Shown here one piece after another: positions 33,932-45,700 of a stretch of DNA of 64,000 nt. The notes beneath the pieces were generated by a model. The model saw only the letters and a list, made by a program, of their open reading frames with translations, searched no databases and was not told the DNA's origin. How positions within the stretch are numbered: position 1 is the stretch's first letter; each line of letters starts with the position of its first letter. Location: contig CATQJL010000316.1 of the NCBI GenBank assembly GCA_958299035.1, positions 4,242,674-4,306,673 of the forward strand. Direction: 5' to 3'. The position numbers were made by a program, and so were the translations under genes. Source of the DNA: Cylicocyclus nassatus. Taxonomy: Eukaryota > Nematoda > Chromadorea > Rhabditida > Strongylidae.

Positions 33932-36750
33932 TCAACCCCTTCGACTGTGTTTTAGCAGCCCAAGCTCCTTTATTGCTTTGTATTGATCCGGAATTTCCAT
34001 CAGAGCATTCAGAGCAAATGATGCTTCAGCATTCGGTGCGTTGTACATCACCTGAAAATTTTTGGTAGAATTGTGGAGATCAAAAAATTCAGATAAGCAT
34101 CTAAGGGATCGTTCAGACCGCGCACAAAGGCGGACGAAGGCGCACAAAGGCGGACGAAGCCGCACAAAGGCGGACGAAGGCGGACGAAGTCGCACAAAGG
34201 CGGACGAAGGCGCACGAAGGCGCGTCTCGTCTCGTCTCGTTTATCTCGAAACACACACACACACTCACACGCGCCTTCGTGCGCCTTCGTCCGCCTTTGT
34301 GCGGCTTCGTCCGCCTTTGTGCGCCTTCGTCCGCCTTTGTGCGAGGTCTGAACGATCCCTAAGCTCCGTCTCATTTGTAGTGCGCCCACTCAAGCGGCTT
34401 CCCGCGCGGCCGCCTTGCCTGGACCCTGCGCCGCGTTCGCGGACGCCCCTAGTTATTTACCCACGCCTAATTACACATATGCAAACACCGCCAGGATTCC
34501 GGCGAGAGGACCTCGCAGGACTCGAGCGCACATTTTGGGCTCCAAATGACAAAGAGTGAGGTCTCTGCCGCATACATGCGTCGCCACTCATTGCGCGCGT
34601 ATCTCCGGCGTGGGTGGCGACGGGTGGCGACAAAGTTTGAATAGCAGCAGGACGAACAACAGTGCACTTGCCTTGTGGAAATCAACGAAATGGAAGTTAT
34701 CGAATAATCGTTTCGGAATGTTTTCATCGAATCGTCCCATCATACTCCATGGACCATCACCAACTCCCACCCTGAAGATTTCTTTTATGGATTTGGACCT
34801 TCTATCCAATTCTTTCACACTTACATTATAATGCTGAGTGGATAGTGCGAAGCAGCAGCGATAGCTTTTTGGTTGATTTTTTCGTTCGTCACTTGTCCGT
34901 CAGCCACAATGACGAGAATATGATAAGACTGCTTCTCTTTGCAGATTTCCACAGCACGTTCTGAACGATTATTTTTAAGCAGTACAAGCACATTTGAAGG
35001 CTTGAGGCCTACCGATCAATGGAACGAAGTTTGTTGGACCACTCATTGCCACCTTCGGAGTAACGTCGTTGTAGACTCTCAGGACCTCTATAAAGGGAGG
35101 TAAGATTAGTTTGCGGTTTTTATGCAATATATGGGCTATAATAAAATTTTGAGACCTGCGAAGAAACACAAAAAATTCGCATGGCCTTCTTTTATGTTTT
35201 TTTAGCATTTAAATATTCGGTGAATGTCTTGTACGTATCTATGCTGATTTTCTTTCTAAGCGGTCATGAAGCTGCATAATTTGAAAATTAGGTCTCTCCT
35301 GATTTTTTGCGATGACTCTTATCAGTGATAAACCAGGTAGGAGGGGGTTGGGGGAGAAGGGGAAGAGTGGTTGGGGGGGGGGGGGGAGGCAGCCTTAGGC
35401 GGTTTATACAAGCTTTGAAATTGTGTAAGTGAATCGTTCTTACTTCAAAATTATTAGAATTCTTGGAATATCTTTGAGAATCCAAATTAGCACTGCAAGA
35501 AAATTTTTGGTTGTGGTCACCGCCACGCCCATTTTCTTCGAATTTATGGGTGGTGGGCTCACAAAAATCTCATAAATCACCCCAAAATTATTCGCCCCTT
35601 ATGAAAAAAAAGTCTCCTCCCCCCTATCTCTTAGAATGCCGCTGATATCTTTTTTTTCACCTTCAAGAGTGTTTGCTGTGTTGCACTATTGCTATTATAA
35701 ATCACTCGGACTGTGAATACCTTCAAATCCATTACAGTCCTTATCCATATTATATCGATCGGCAATATTGAAAATCCCTTTGTCAGTGAATTCTTCGTCA
35801 CCGAAACCGTAGGCCGGAATCATACCATCAGCGTCAAAAGATGATAGCGTTTTTCCAACGATTTCAATGACCTACGAAGATTTGAGTTTTTGATATTTTC
35901 GAAAAGGTTGTTGAATAAAGAACTGGAAGAAAAAAAATGACTTTAATCAAACTTACTGACCTGTTGATATGGATTCATCTCACCATCTTCCAAATGATGC
36001 AGTGTACGGCCGTCAAAGGTTCGTTCACCTTGGTAGTGGTTGGACTTTGTGTAGTCGATACCAAAGATTAAGTTCGAATATTCGAGACCAGCCTGAAATG
36101 AAATTTACAAATGGATTATTTTGATTTTTCCGTGCAGTATTTCCAACACCTGTACTATTTATCCACCTCAAGTGTGCAGATACCTGGTCAGTGTGAAAGT
36201 TCACAGATTACGTATTTGTCAATAGGAGTACGTGCAGAGGGGGCGTGATATGGTGCGGAAGGCGACAATTTTCAATTGGTGCACTACAGTATGACGAGAC
36301 CTGTACTGACCAATAGCGAGGCGCCCAGAACTGACGCTCCATTGATCTGCATTGGCCAGTATCGGTCTCACCACGATATGGTGAAATGTGTGGGCGGGGC
36401 TTCCAGTTGCTCATTTTTGATTGTCATCTTCCGCGTGCGCTCCCCCCGTGCAAACGTATTTGCAATCACTCCTATCACTATGTAGAAGAATTCCCTCAAG
36501 GATAGTGTGATCGGTTAAGGTCAAATTTTAGCACTAAATTTTCTTGCCTGTTCACTGTAGCTGGGAATTTCAGTCTGAACTTATATGTTGAGCACCAATG
36601 GTTTATACTTCCGTGCGACTATGAGCGACTCAATCAATACTTACGTGTTTGATTGCCCGAATAATGTCCTGAAGCGTTTTGAAGTGCGGCACATTGTGAG
36701 GGCTGCCCACAGCCAGCGCTTGCAGCAAACTGTTCCGTCGCATCGGTGCG
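33932..36750 (-). CDS. Copine (vWA-like) domain exons of the giant gene
   Basis: Seven exons encode the domain. It opens with an [14 protein letters not shown] helix and [18 protein letters not shown], where D-Y-T-K-S is the metal-site (MIDAS) D-x-T-x-S motif. Then come [90 protein letters not shown] and the family ending [20 protein letters not shown], closing at a stop at 33932. These are hallmark copine segments and none appears missing. Copine domains bind protein partners; their usual membrane-binding C2 pair is not in the adjoining sequence. The last intron uses a GC donor (minus-strand GCAAGT at 34671) and contains a foldback element. Intron 36093-36644 holds another inverted repeat. 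Confidence 0.93.
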
Positions 36751-39700
36751 CTGAAGCGGGCAATTACCGTACCACTCTACCGTAATTCGTCGTTAAAATA
36801 AACTCACAATGACGGTGCCTCGTTTCGTTTGAGTTCGCGATGTCGATGTTCGCGTTCTTTTTTCATCGGTTTCTTGATGATAGACGGTTTTTGGAATGCG
36901 GGCTCGACCGTCATCGACATATTTAAGTCGAGGCTGTGGTCGATTGCTTCCATGGTCTTTTCCGTCACCTCCGACGCAAAGCTGACCCTAAATACAAGCG
37001 GATTATCCTCTGTAGCCGGCACTATCCCAAGGGTTTGTCTAGGGTCCTCAGGCAGGAACTCAATCGTCGTGTCAGCTAAGCCGTCACAACATTCACACAA
37101 GCTCATAGGCTATTTAAGTGGAGGAACGAACTCCGCCAATGGACTTCGGGACTACTGATCCTTTTCACATGCCGTAGCACACCATGTGAAGATCAGTAGT
37201 CCGCCTAGAGGGCTCTCAATGACAAAATTAGTTCTTCCACTTATGCTATTTTAATTTAGCTATTGAGTACTGTTAATCGCAACTCTAGTGACTAGATTTG
37301 GATTGTGAACAGAACATAAGAAAAAAGTTGAGATTTAACATTACTGTGTAACGCTTGCGTCTGCCGATCTGAAAATCGATATATTGATTTTTGTGTTACT
37401 ACCGCAAAAAAGGGTTAGGCTTGTTTTTGGAATGAAATGTTATGTAGAGATATTAGAAAAATTTATACAGAGGAGTGGGACTTACAGGTTTGGGGAATCT
37501 GAACTCAAAGTGCTATCGTATTTCCTAGTAAGGTAAAAACGGAATGGCTTTATGGCAAGACTTACATCGCGCTGTTTACTAACATTTTCTGCAGAATTAC
37601 TGATGGGGGCAAAAATTCTTGCCATGGCGATTTTTTGGTAAAAAGTTTTTATTATCCTGCACATCACATTGCGGGATTACGGTAGAAGTGGAGCTCAGCA
37701 TAAACATTAATACAATTTTGAAGTCAGTGTCCATTGAGATTTGAGCGCGGTACCTCCAGGAAAAAAAAATGGAAACTAAATGAGGTCTTCGAGCCTAGGC
37801 TATTGCCACCTTTGAAGGCAGCGTCTAGGCAAATGTGGACCTATGGGAACGTGGAAAGTAATTTTGGGGCCTTAGTTAAGCCACTGTCCAACCGGTAGCT
37901 TAGGTAGTGCTCTAACGGCTGAGATTTTCCCCTCGAAACTAAACCCCGGGATCGTATTCGCATGGATTCATGGCGCAACCCATCAGTTTCGCGCGAGGAC
38001 CCACGGGTTGCGCCATGCCATGCGAAATACGATCCTGAGGTCCAGTTTCGAGGGGAGTATCTCAGCCGTTAGACCACTGCCTGAGCTGTCGGTTGGGCAG
38101 TGGCTTAGATCCCCAAAACACTTTCCACGTAAAATCCTCATAGGTCCAGATTTGCCTAGACTTTCCCTCTAAAAATTCAGATGATTCTTTCGTTGGCGAG
38201 AAATTCAACTCAAACTCTCGTTCTTACCATAGCAAACGCGCCAAACAATCTTTTAGAGGTACGCTGACTGCTTCGCACGAAATGAGTACGGTCTGGGCGA
38301 AAGTTCAAAGTTGAGCCGGGTAATTTTAAGAGGTGTCGCTTAGCCAGCTGTGATAAAGGTCTTCAGAATCAGAGCAATTACTGAGAATTAACTATGTCTT
38401 ACACATACCTGGACACTGTCTTCAAGGTTACTCTTTGGTTAAAAGTCACATGTACCTAGCCTCTTACAACATGTACCCACCTCTTCCTGCGCTCCTCGGA
38501 CTCGCTCCTGGTGTGTTCCTCGGCCGCTTCTTCACGCAGATGCACCTTCTCCAGCGATTGTTCGACGCGAACGATCGACTCGGATGCGGATTCTGTATGC
38601 AAAGTAAGCGGTGAAGTTTCGCGAGCGCCACGCATGACGACGCCTTCCACCTCGACCTCGACCATACGTCGCGCCACCGACAACTCCTGCGTGTCGACGC
38701 GCTCATCGCGCGCCGCCTCCATCTCTACGCGCACCTCGCCCTCGTCGCGCTTTTCCGAACCGACGAAGGTGGTGGTGACCTCCGTAGGTTGCTTCTCGTA
38801 GCTGTAGTTCAAGTGGAAGATTGTCTCCTCGCTGCTCTTCGACTCGAGCGCAGTGGCCTGACCAATATGGGCTTCGGCACGAGTGGCCGAGACCTCTTCG
38901 ATCGCAACCCGAGTGCAGAGTACATCCTTGTTGGCAGTGATGCTTTCTTCCGATGAAGCCTTAGTTGAGAGCGTTGAGCCTTCCTGTCGGGCTACCTGCA
39001 CAGTCCAGCTCTTTTCTTCCACCTCATCCTCTCTTCTAATGCCGGCCGTAACTGTATCGGGAGTGATCTCGCTAGCAGCCACGCACTGAAGATTTGCTCC
39101 ACCGCCATATCTTGCCTCTTTGAGTGTAGACTCCTCCAGAACGCTCTTAGCTTCACTGCTAAGGGCGTAGTTGGTTGAGATTGAGTTTTCTGCAGCTTCC
39201 ATAGCGCTGAACTTGATAGGTTCAGCATCGTTGGAGGCAATCTTGGTAATCTCAGTGAGTTCTTGTGAAGTACGACCGCTATCAAGGGCAAATCCACAGC
39301 CGATGACCTCTTCCGAAGCGGCGCTCAGCCACTTCTCCGCAGTCTCTTCGTGACGGATGCGTCTGACCGTCTCTTGCGAAGCGAGTGCTTCAGCCTTTGC
39401 CATTTGTGGAGTGATAGCAGTGTGGTTCTCCTCGGCGTAGCCAGTCTTGAGGTTAGCCATTCCACCGTAGGCAGCGAGTTTGACAATGTTATCGACCTCA
39501 AGGTGGTGTTCATCTCTGTGGAATTGGAGGTTATTGATTTCTTCAACGATTTTGGACTCCTGGACGGATTTGGAAACTGGCTCCCCGGACCTGGCAGCAT
39601 CTCTCTTTGTAGTGACAGAGAATGTCTGAGCACTCTTCTGAAGCTGGCTGCTCACACCTGCAGCGCTCTCCTCCGTTGCCGAGGCAAACAACTCTACCGG

Positions 39701-42700
39701 TCCTTCCTCGTTCCGCAGAATCTTCTTCCAGAGCGCCTCCAACTGATCTTCGCGTTGTTTGGTCCAGTCGACCTCGATCTTGAGCGACTCTTCTTTGGCC
39801 GAACCAGTAGAAAGCAGGAACTTGCCACCTTCTCTCGGCACCTGGATCGTCTCTGAAATGACGGCTGTACTTTGATCGCGTTCGAAAACTATCGTAGCGA
39901 TTTCGGACACAAGGGTCGATTCTAGCATGTCTAATTTTACCCCTGGGCCAATGTTTGCCGCCTCCTTCACCTCTCTTACTGTCTGAGCATCGCCAAGGCG
40001 ATTTAGATTGAATAAACCCGATGTGGATGCTTCGGTCGAGCATGCGCAGGTTAGTATAGGGCTTTCTGCAGTATTTCTGTCGACAAAGATGATGGATGCA
40101 TCCAGTTCAAAGGTTTCTGGGCTTCGAAGGATTGAGTCCACCGCAGTGTAGGCATCTTCTGAAGCTCCCTTGGCTAAGCTGCTTGGCTCTCCTGTCAGGG
40201 CTATGAACTTCGTAAGCGTTGCTTCTTCCTTAGCATCTTTCTTCTGGAGTTGGATAAACACATTTTCGACGGTTTCTTCAGTTTCTCCAGCCGCAAGTCG
40301 CACAGCTTCTCCGACATTCGCGGTCTTAATGACAATCTCCTTTGTCTCATAGCTTTCAGGCTTGTTCCAGACTTCTGAGACAGTCTGACCTTCCATGCTT
40401 GTGGCAAATGTCGACAGACTCACTCCTGGGATGGTGTTAGCGATGATTATGGTCTTCTCCACCTGTATCAGAGCTAGACGGGTCGCGACAAGCGTGTCGT
40501 CGGACTCTGAACTGCATTCGCGGCTTGACTTCGTGTCAAGCGTCACCACGCCGCCCTTTCTCTTTTCCTTCAAGACTTTGGCTGTTTCTTCTTCCTCGTT
40601 GTCGCGAATGTAGGCACAATGTGTGGTTTCGTGATTTTCACCCGCTTCTCTTACTGTGATCGAGCTGTGATCGGTATTCGGTGCGGATAGCTTCTTCGCG
40701 ATAGTGTATTGGGCACTTTCCCGGTTCCAGGTAGTATCCACCAAGCGTTGTTCGGTAAGGCTAGCGTAGGTGGTGAGTTTGACTGGGCCAATGCTAGTTC
40801 CGATGATGATAACTTTCTGAGCAGATAAGTTGGTAGGACGGGGGCAAAGCAGAGTGCCACTCATTGTTGAGCTGATTTCAGTGGTGTGCTTTGTGGACAA
40901 CTCGGCAGCTCCTCCGTAGCGCTTGTCCTTGACGAGGATAGATTCGGTGTGATGGCTATCTTCTCTTCTGAGGATAATTGCGGATGTTATATGCTTCTCC
41001 GTAGTTTCCGTAGCCGTGAAAGCTGCAGGAATGCCTCTATTGGCAGCTGTGAAGGTCCTCTTCTCTGCCAGCTGCTGGGCGCTACACATCAGATTTTGGC
41101 TGACCGCCAAATCTGTAGTTTTAGTTGAATAAGCGTGCAGTTGTGCTGGTGCAATGGTGTTAGCGATTGTGGTGCTAAGTTGTGCGTGCAGATCCTTGAC
41201 GATAGGTTTGACCAGATCGGCAGTGAACGTCTCGACGTTGTCCTCGGATGCCTTCGTGTTGAGCGTCTCTACTCCTCCGTTCCGGGCGATCTGCATGGTC
41301 CGATCTAAATCGAACTTATCGTTTGGTCTAGTAAAGATTGGATAGATGTGTTCTATATTTTCCGCGCTCTCTTCCACTCTCATCGTAGCGCTTTCTGTGT
41401 TCGAAGCGGTCAGCTTCTTAGCAATGGTGTAGGTAGCGCTCTCGCGCTTTCCATCATGTTCGACGTTGACATTCTCGCTTCCGGCAGCTTTGGCGGTTAG
41501 TTGTTGGGGCTCGGCCCTGTGAGCGATTATAGTCTTCTGCTCGCAATGGACCACGGCTTCCCGCTCCTTCTCCATTTCCCTCGTCGCGCTGATCTCATGC
41601 TCTTCCGAAGCGTCGGTGTTGAGTAGGAACCGTCCTCCGAACCAAGCCACGGACCTCGTCAACTCGACAGCTTCCTTCATAGCCTCCTGCTCGTACTTCT
41701 GGTACAGAGTGTGCTTCTCCTCTCGACTTTCCTTCATGGTGACGGTGATGTCAGATCCGCGATGAACCTCTTTGTGGATGAGCGAATCCTGCAGTTTCTC
41801 ATCGGATTTGCTGAAGCTTGTGGCGAAGTTCATGCTTTCCATCGTGCTTTCCTTGGTTTTGAGTACAGCTGGCTGAATCTTGTTGGTATCCTTAACAAGG
41901 CTAGAGGCAACGGCAAACTGAGCTTCTTTACCAAGGGCAGGGTTAGATTCGATTCGTACATCTTCTGCAGCTTCGCAGCTCAATTTAGCTCCTTCTGTCA
42001 TAAGTGGGACCTTCTGGGTTAGGGAAACTGTGCCAGGAGCAACTGGAAGAGTGAAATCGTAGTATGTGTTTGCGAAATCTTCTTGACTCTCCACGAATCT
42101 ACACTTGTACGGCTCTCCCAGGTTCGGGCAAGATCTCATCGTGTCTGCTTTTTCCTTCTGCAGCGATTTGTCATAGTGAAGATTGGTTGTAGTGTTTTCC
42201 GTGGTGGATGCGGTCACTCTGAGGTTGATTTCTGACTTCACCCTCTGGATCTGTTTGTGGTGAACGTTCTCCAGTTGAACTTTCTGGGACAGCGCCATTG
42301 TTGCCATACGGTCTTCAAACATAGGTGTTTTGGTGTATAGATAGTAATCGCCACCAAAACGCTTGTCTGTCCATTTGTTCAAGGTCTGTTCAGCTTGATG
42401 TGGGGTGTCGTACGCAAGCCCTAGAGCTATGGTTTCATCTCCGCTTTCTAGGCACTTCAGAGTGGTGTTGTCTCCTTTGACGGCGATTTGAATCAGTTTA
42501 TCGAGTTTTTCCATTTCTGGGCGAATGTTGAACTCGCTCAAGATGTCCATATTCTCTTCTTTGCTTTCGAGGGTCTTCAGAGAAAGCGTGTCGCTTCTAG
42601 GAACAGATCTGGTAAGATCGACATCATCGTAGGCAATCTGCTTGTTGTTAATCTGTCCGTACAGCACAGCATGTTCATCACCGAACTCCTCCGTCTCGAA

Positions 42701-45700
42701 TTCAACCGTTTCACCCTTGTTAGGCAGAGGCCAGTCGACATCGCTGACTTCAACACCTCCTTTCGTTCCAAGCAGCTCCACAGCCAATCGCACCTTTTCA
42801 TCTCCGCTTTCCTCCGTCTTCATTCTCATTTCTGGCGCGGAATTGGCAGCAACGACCTTCTTCCCAACCGTGTACTGCTCGGGGGTCTTGAGCAAGTGAT
42901 GGTCTGTCCACACTACATCGGACTCCACAGCATCTGCTTTGATGTAGACGGGAGCGGCTGAAATGCAGATCTTCTCTGGCAAGCAAATCTCTCTTTTCTG
43001 TGTGGGTTTTTGTAATTCAAATTTGTGCAGATTAATAACGGCGTTGAATTTCACGTCACCGCTCTCCCTCAATCTCCAAGTTTTCTTTCTGAGCACCTTT
43101 TCAGCCAGAGTTACTTCGCTTGCGAGCAAGGGAGTGGGTTTACCTTCCAATTCTACACCCACTACAGATGACTCAACCTTCAAGTCGATAGATAATCTTG
43201 CTAGGGGAACAATCCTTCTTATTGTAACGGCTTGCATAGATGCCTCCGGTATTATCATAGCCTTCATAAGGGTCTCCACCTGCTCAGAGGTCTCGAACGT
43301 CGCCAAGCTGGACTTGACTGTCATCTTCTTCGATAGAAGCACTTCAGCCTCAAGATCTCTCTCTACTCCTTCCCATTTCGTAAGGATGTCCACAGCTCCG
43401 GCTTCCGTCTCCTTCAGGCGCTCAGTGCTCTTCTCACGTATGAAGTAGGGTTGTTTGGACATCGCTGCCGAAGATGTGTCTGAGCACTTGCTGTAGTTGG
43501 CGCTGGTGCTGATCATTTCTTCGGTGGCGCTACTGGTCATCAAGCTGACTTCCTCCTTGTTGGGTATCTTTGGGATTATTTCGGCACTGAGGGAGGAAGT
43601 GGGGAGGGTAAGTTCCACCACAGCATCGGTAAGGATATCACCAGCCGCTGAGGTTTCAAACTTTTGCTGGAGCGAAGTGGAAACGCTGATCACATGTGTA
43701 CAGGACTCCTTCGTTCTTGGGATAGTTCTCCTGATGAGTGCGATGCCACTGTCGGTCTTCTCCTGGCTGTACTCTCTGAATGTTCGCACAACCTCGTGTT
43801 CGCGGTTGATCTCATCAACAATCTGCTCGATTTCGGCCAAATCCTGAGCAAAACTGTCGAAGCGAAGAGTTTTCTCCTCTTGGTCAATTGAGAATGTCTT
43901 CATCTCCTTGGTTATAGGTACGGTAGCCAACGAACGCGCGACATCAAAGGAACTCTCCGCTTTGGAAATTTGTTCTTCTTTTGTGGTAGCTTCCACCGCA
44001 GAAGCCTTGGTGTACAAGCTAAAGCTTTGTTGAAGCGATTCGGCTTGCGTAATCTCAGCTTCCAGTTCATTCAGGATCGTCTCCCATTCAGATGCTGTTG
44101 ATTGGAGATTCCACTCCTGTTCTTGTAGCTTCTTCTCGGCTCGTTCCTTCGATCTTGCACGAAGTTTGATTGCCGCAGTTTCTCTTATTCCTGATTTCGA
44201 GTATGACGTCGTGAAAGTCGCTGCTTCAGAGGTCGTTGCTTTCAGGTCTTTCAGCTCCGCCTTACTGTCGTTAGCTGCTCTAATAGTCTTTTGAACCAAT
44301 TCTGTGGGAGCACTCCTCTCCAACGTCGATGTGACCTCCATCTTTTCATCTCCCGCAGCTTTAGTAGTAACTCGTTCTTGCCATCTTCTCGCTATCGGAT
44401 GCCAGTAGTCACACCCATCAGACTCAAACTTCTTCTGCACAATCTTACCGAAGAGTGTGCAGATTTGCGTCTGTTCGTCTCCGAATTCACGGAATTGTCC
44501 TGCAGCAAGTTCCTTCAACGATTCAGTGTTTATGCTTTCCGAAATCTGCAGATCATCTTCCTTCTCGAATGTTCTCTCCGATTTAGTCATTTCAATTTGG
44601 AACTTCCTCTCTTGCGCTTCTTTGCTCTTCAATGCGACATTCTGTTGAGCGAGTTGCGCAGCCGTACTTTGTTCTATGTTCATTGTCGATTCGATAATGG
44701 ACTCTTCTACGGCTCGAAGATTCGCAGCTGATTGCAGTTGGTTCATGAGTGCGAACGTTCTCGATTCCGACAACTCGTCCACGTATGTCTCATACTGAGA
44801 TATTGCTGCTTCTTCCTTAGTTTCTGGTAATCTATTTGCGTCTCTCAATACAACTTTTTCCTCATTCAGCGCTTCTGTCTTGGCCATTTCGTCCTTTTTC
44901 TGGAAGAGTATGGTAGAGCTCAGCTGAGATTCCTTTGTTGCAGTTACCCGCTCCTCCTGCTCCAGTTTAGTGGTTGAAGCGAGGAGTTTGGAACTGGCTT
45001 CGGCTTCCGACTGCTTTTCCAGAAGATTCTGGATGTTTGCTTCGGTTTCTTGTGACGCAGCTGTGGAGTGAATTTGGGCAATTTTCCTCACATCGGTCAG
45101 GCTCATAGTGACATCTTCTTGAGAAGCGCGTTTTGCTGTTAGTTTGCCAAATTCGCCAAGAGTAATGATCTCTTCTTTGCCATACTCGTGGAACATTCCT
45201 GTCTCTTCAAATTGTGCTTTTTCGGCCATGACTTGCTGAGCTGAGGAAGTTGAATCAGTCTTTTGAAGACTGAAGCTTGTTTGGGTTCTGTCCACACTCA
45301 ATTGACGTTCTGCTGAATCTTGAGATTCTATGGGGACTTGTAGCTCCTTCTCTTGTGCGGGGCGTGTAACAGTCAGGTCCAGAGTCGTGCCGATATCTTC
45401 TGATGTAACAGCTTTGGTGAGAAGTTGCGAAGATTGCTGGTCAGCATCTTTCCAACAGATTAAAGCTGCCTGATCGGTCTCGATGATGTCCCACTGCGTT
45501 GTGAGGCCTTGCGCTTCAGTAACGAACTCCTTGTAGGATTGGGAAGATACTTCTTCGTGACGTGAGTCGCGGAATTGACCTTGTGCGTAAAGCTCGCTTT
45601 GACTCTGACTAAGCTGCTTCTCCAACGTCGACTTTTCTTCGGTCACCGCTCGCAGGTTCTCGGCGCTTTTGGCTCTTTGTAACTCAGCTACTTCTTTCTG

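Noticed and set aside
34105..34359. Possible CRISPR-like array of short repeats
   Set aside because: The units have no unique spacers, are inverted about a centre, and the sequence is a nematode nuclear intron with TAA duplications.
34062..34559. 165-codon frame with THTHTH and repetitive ARG/ALA segments
   Set aside because: It is produced by the foldback element's short tandem units and the (AC)n run, inside an intron of the giant gene.
38456..38480. TAG at 38456 as the end of the giant protein
   Set aside because: A GTGGGT donor lies 25 bases earlier, and a phase-consistent chain leads to the copine exons. An isoform that reads to this stop is still possible.
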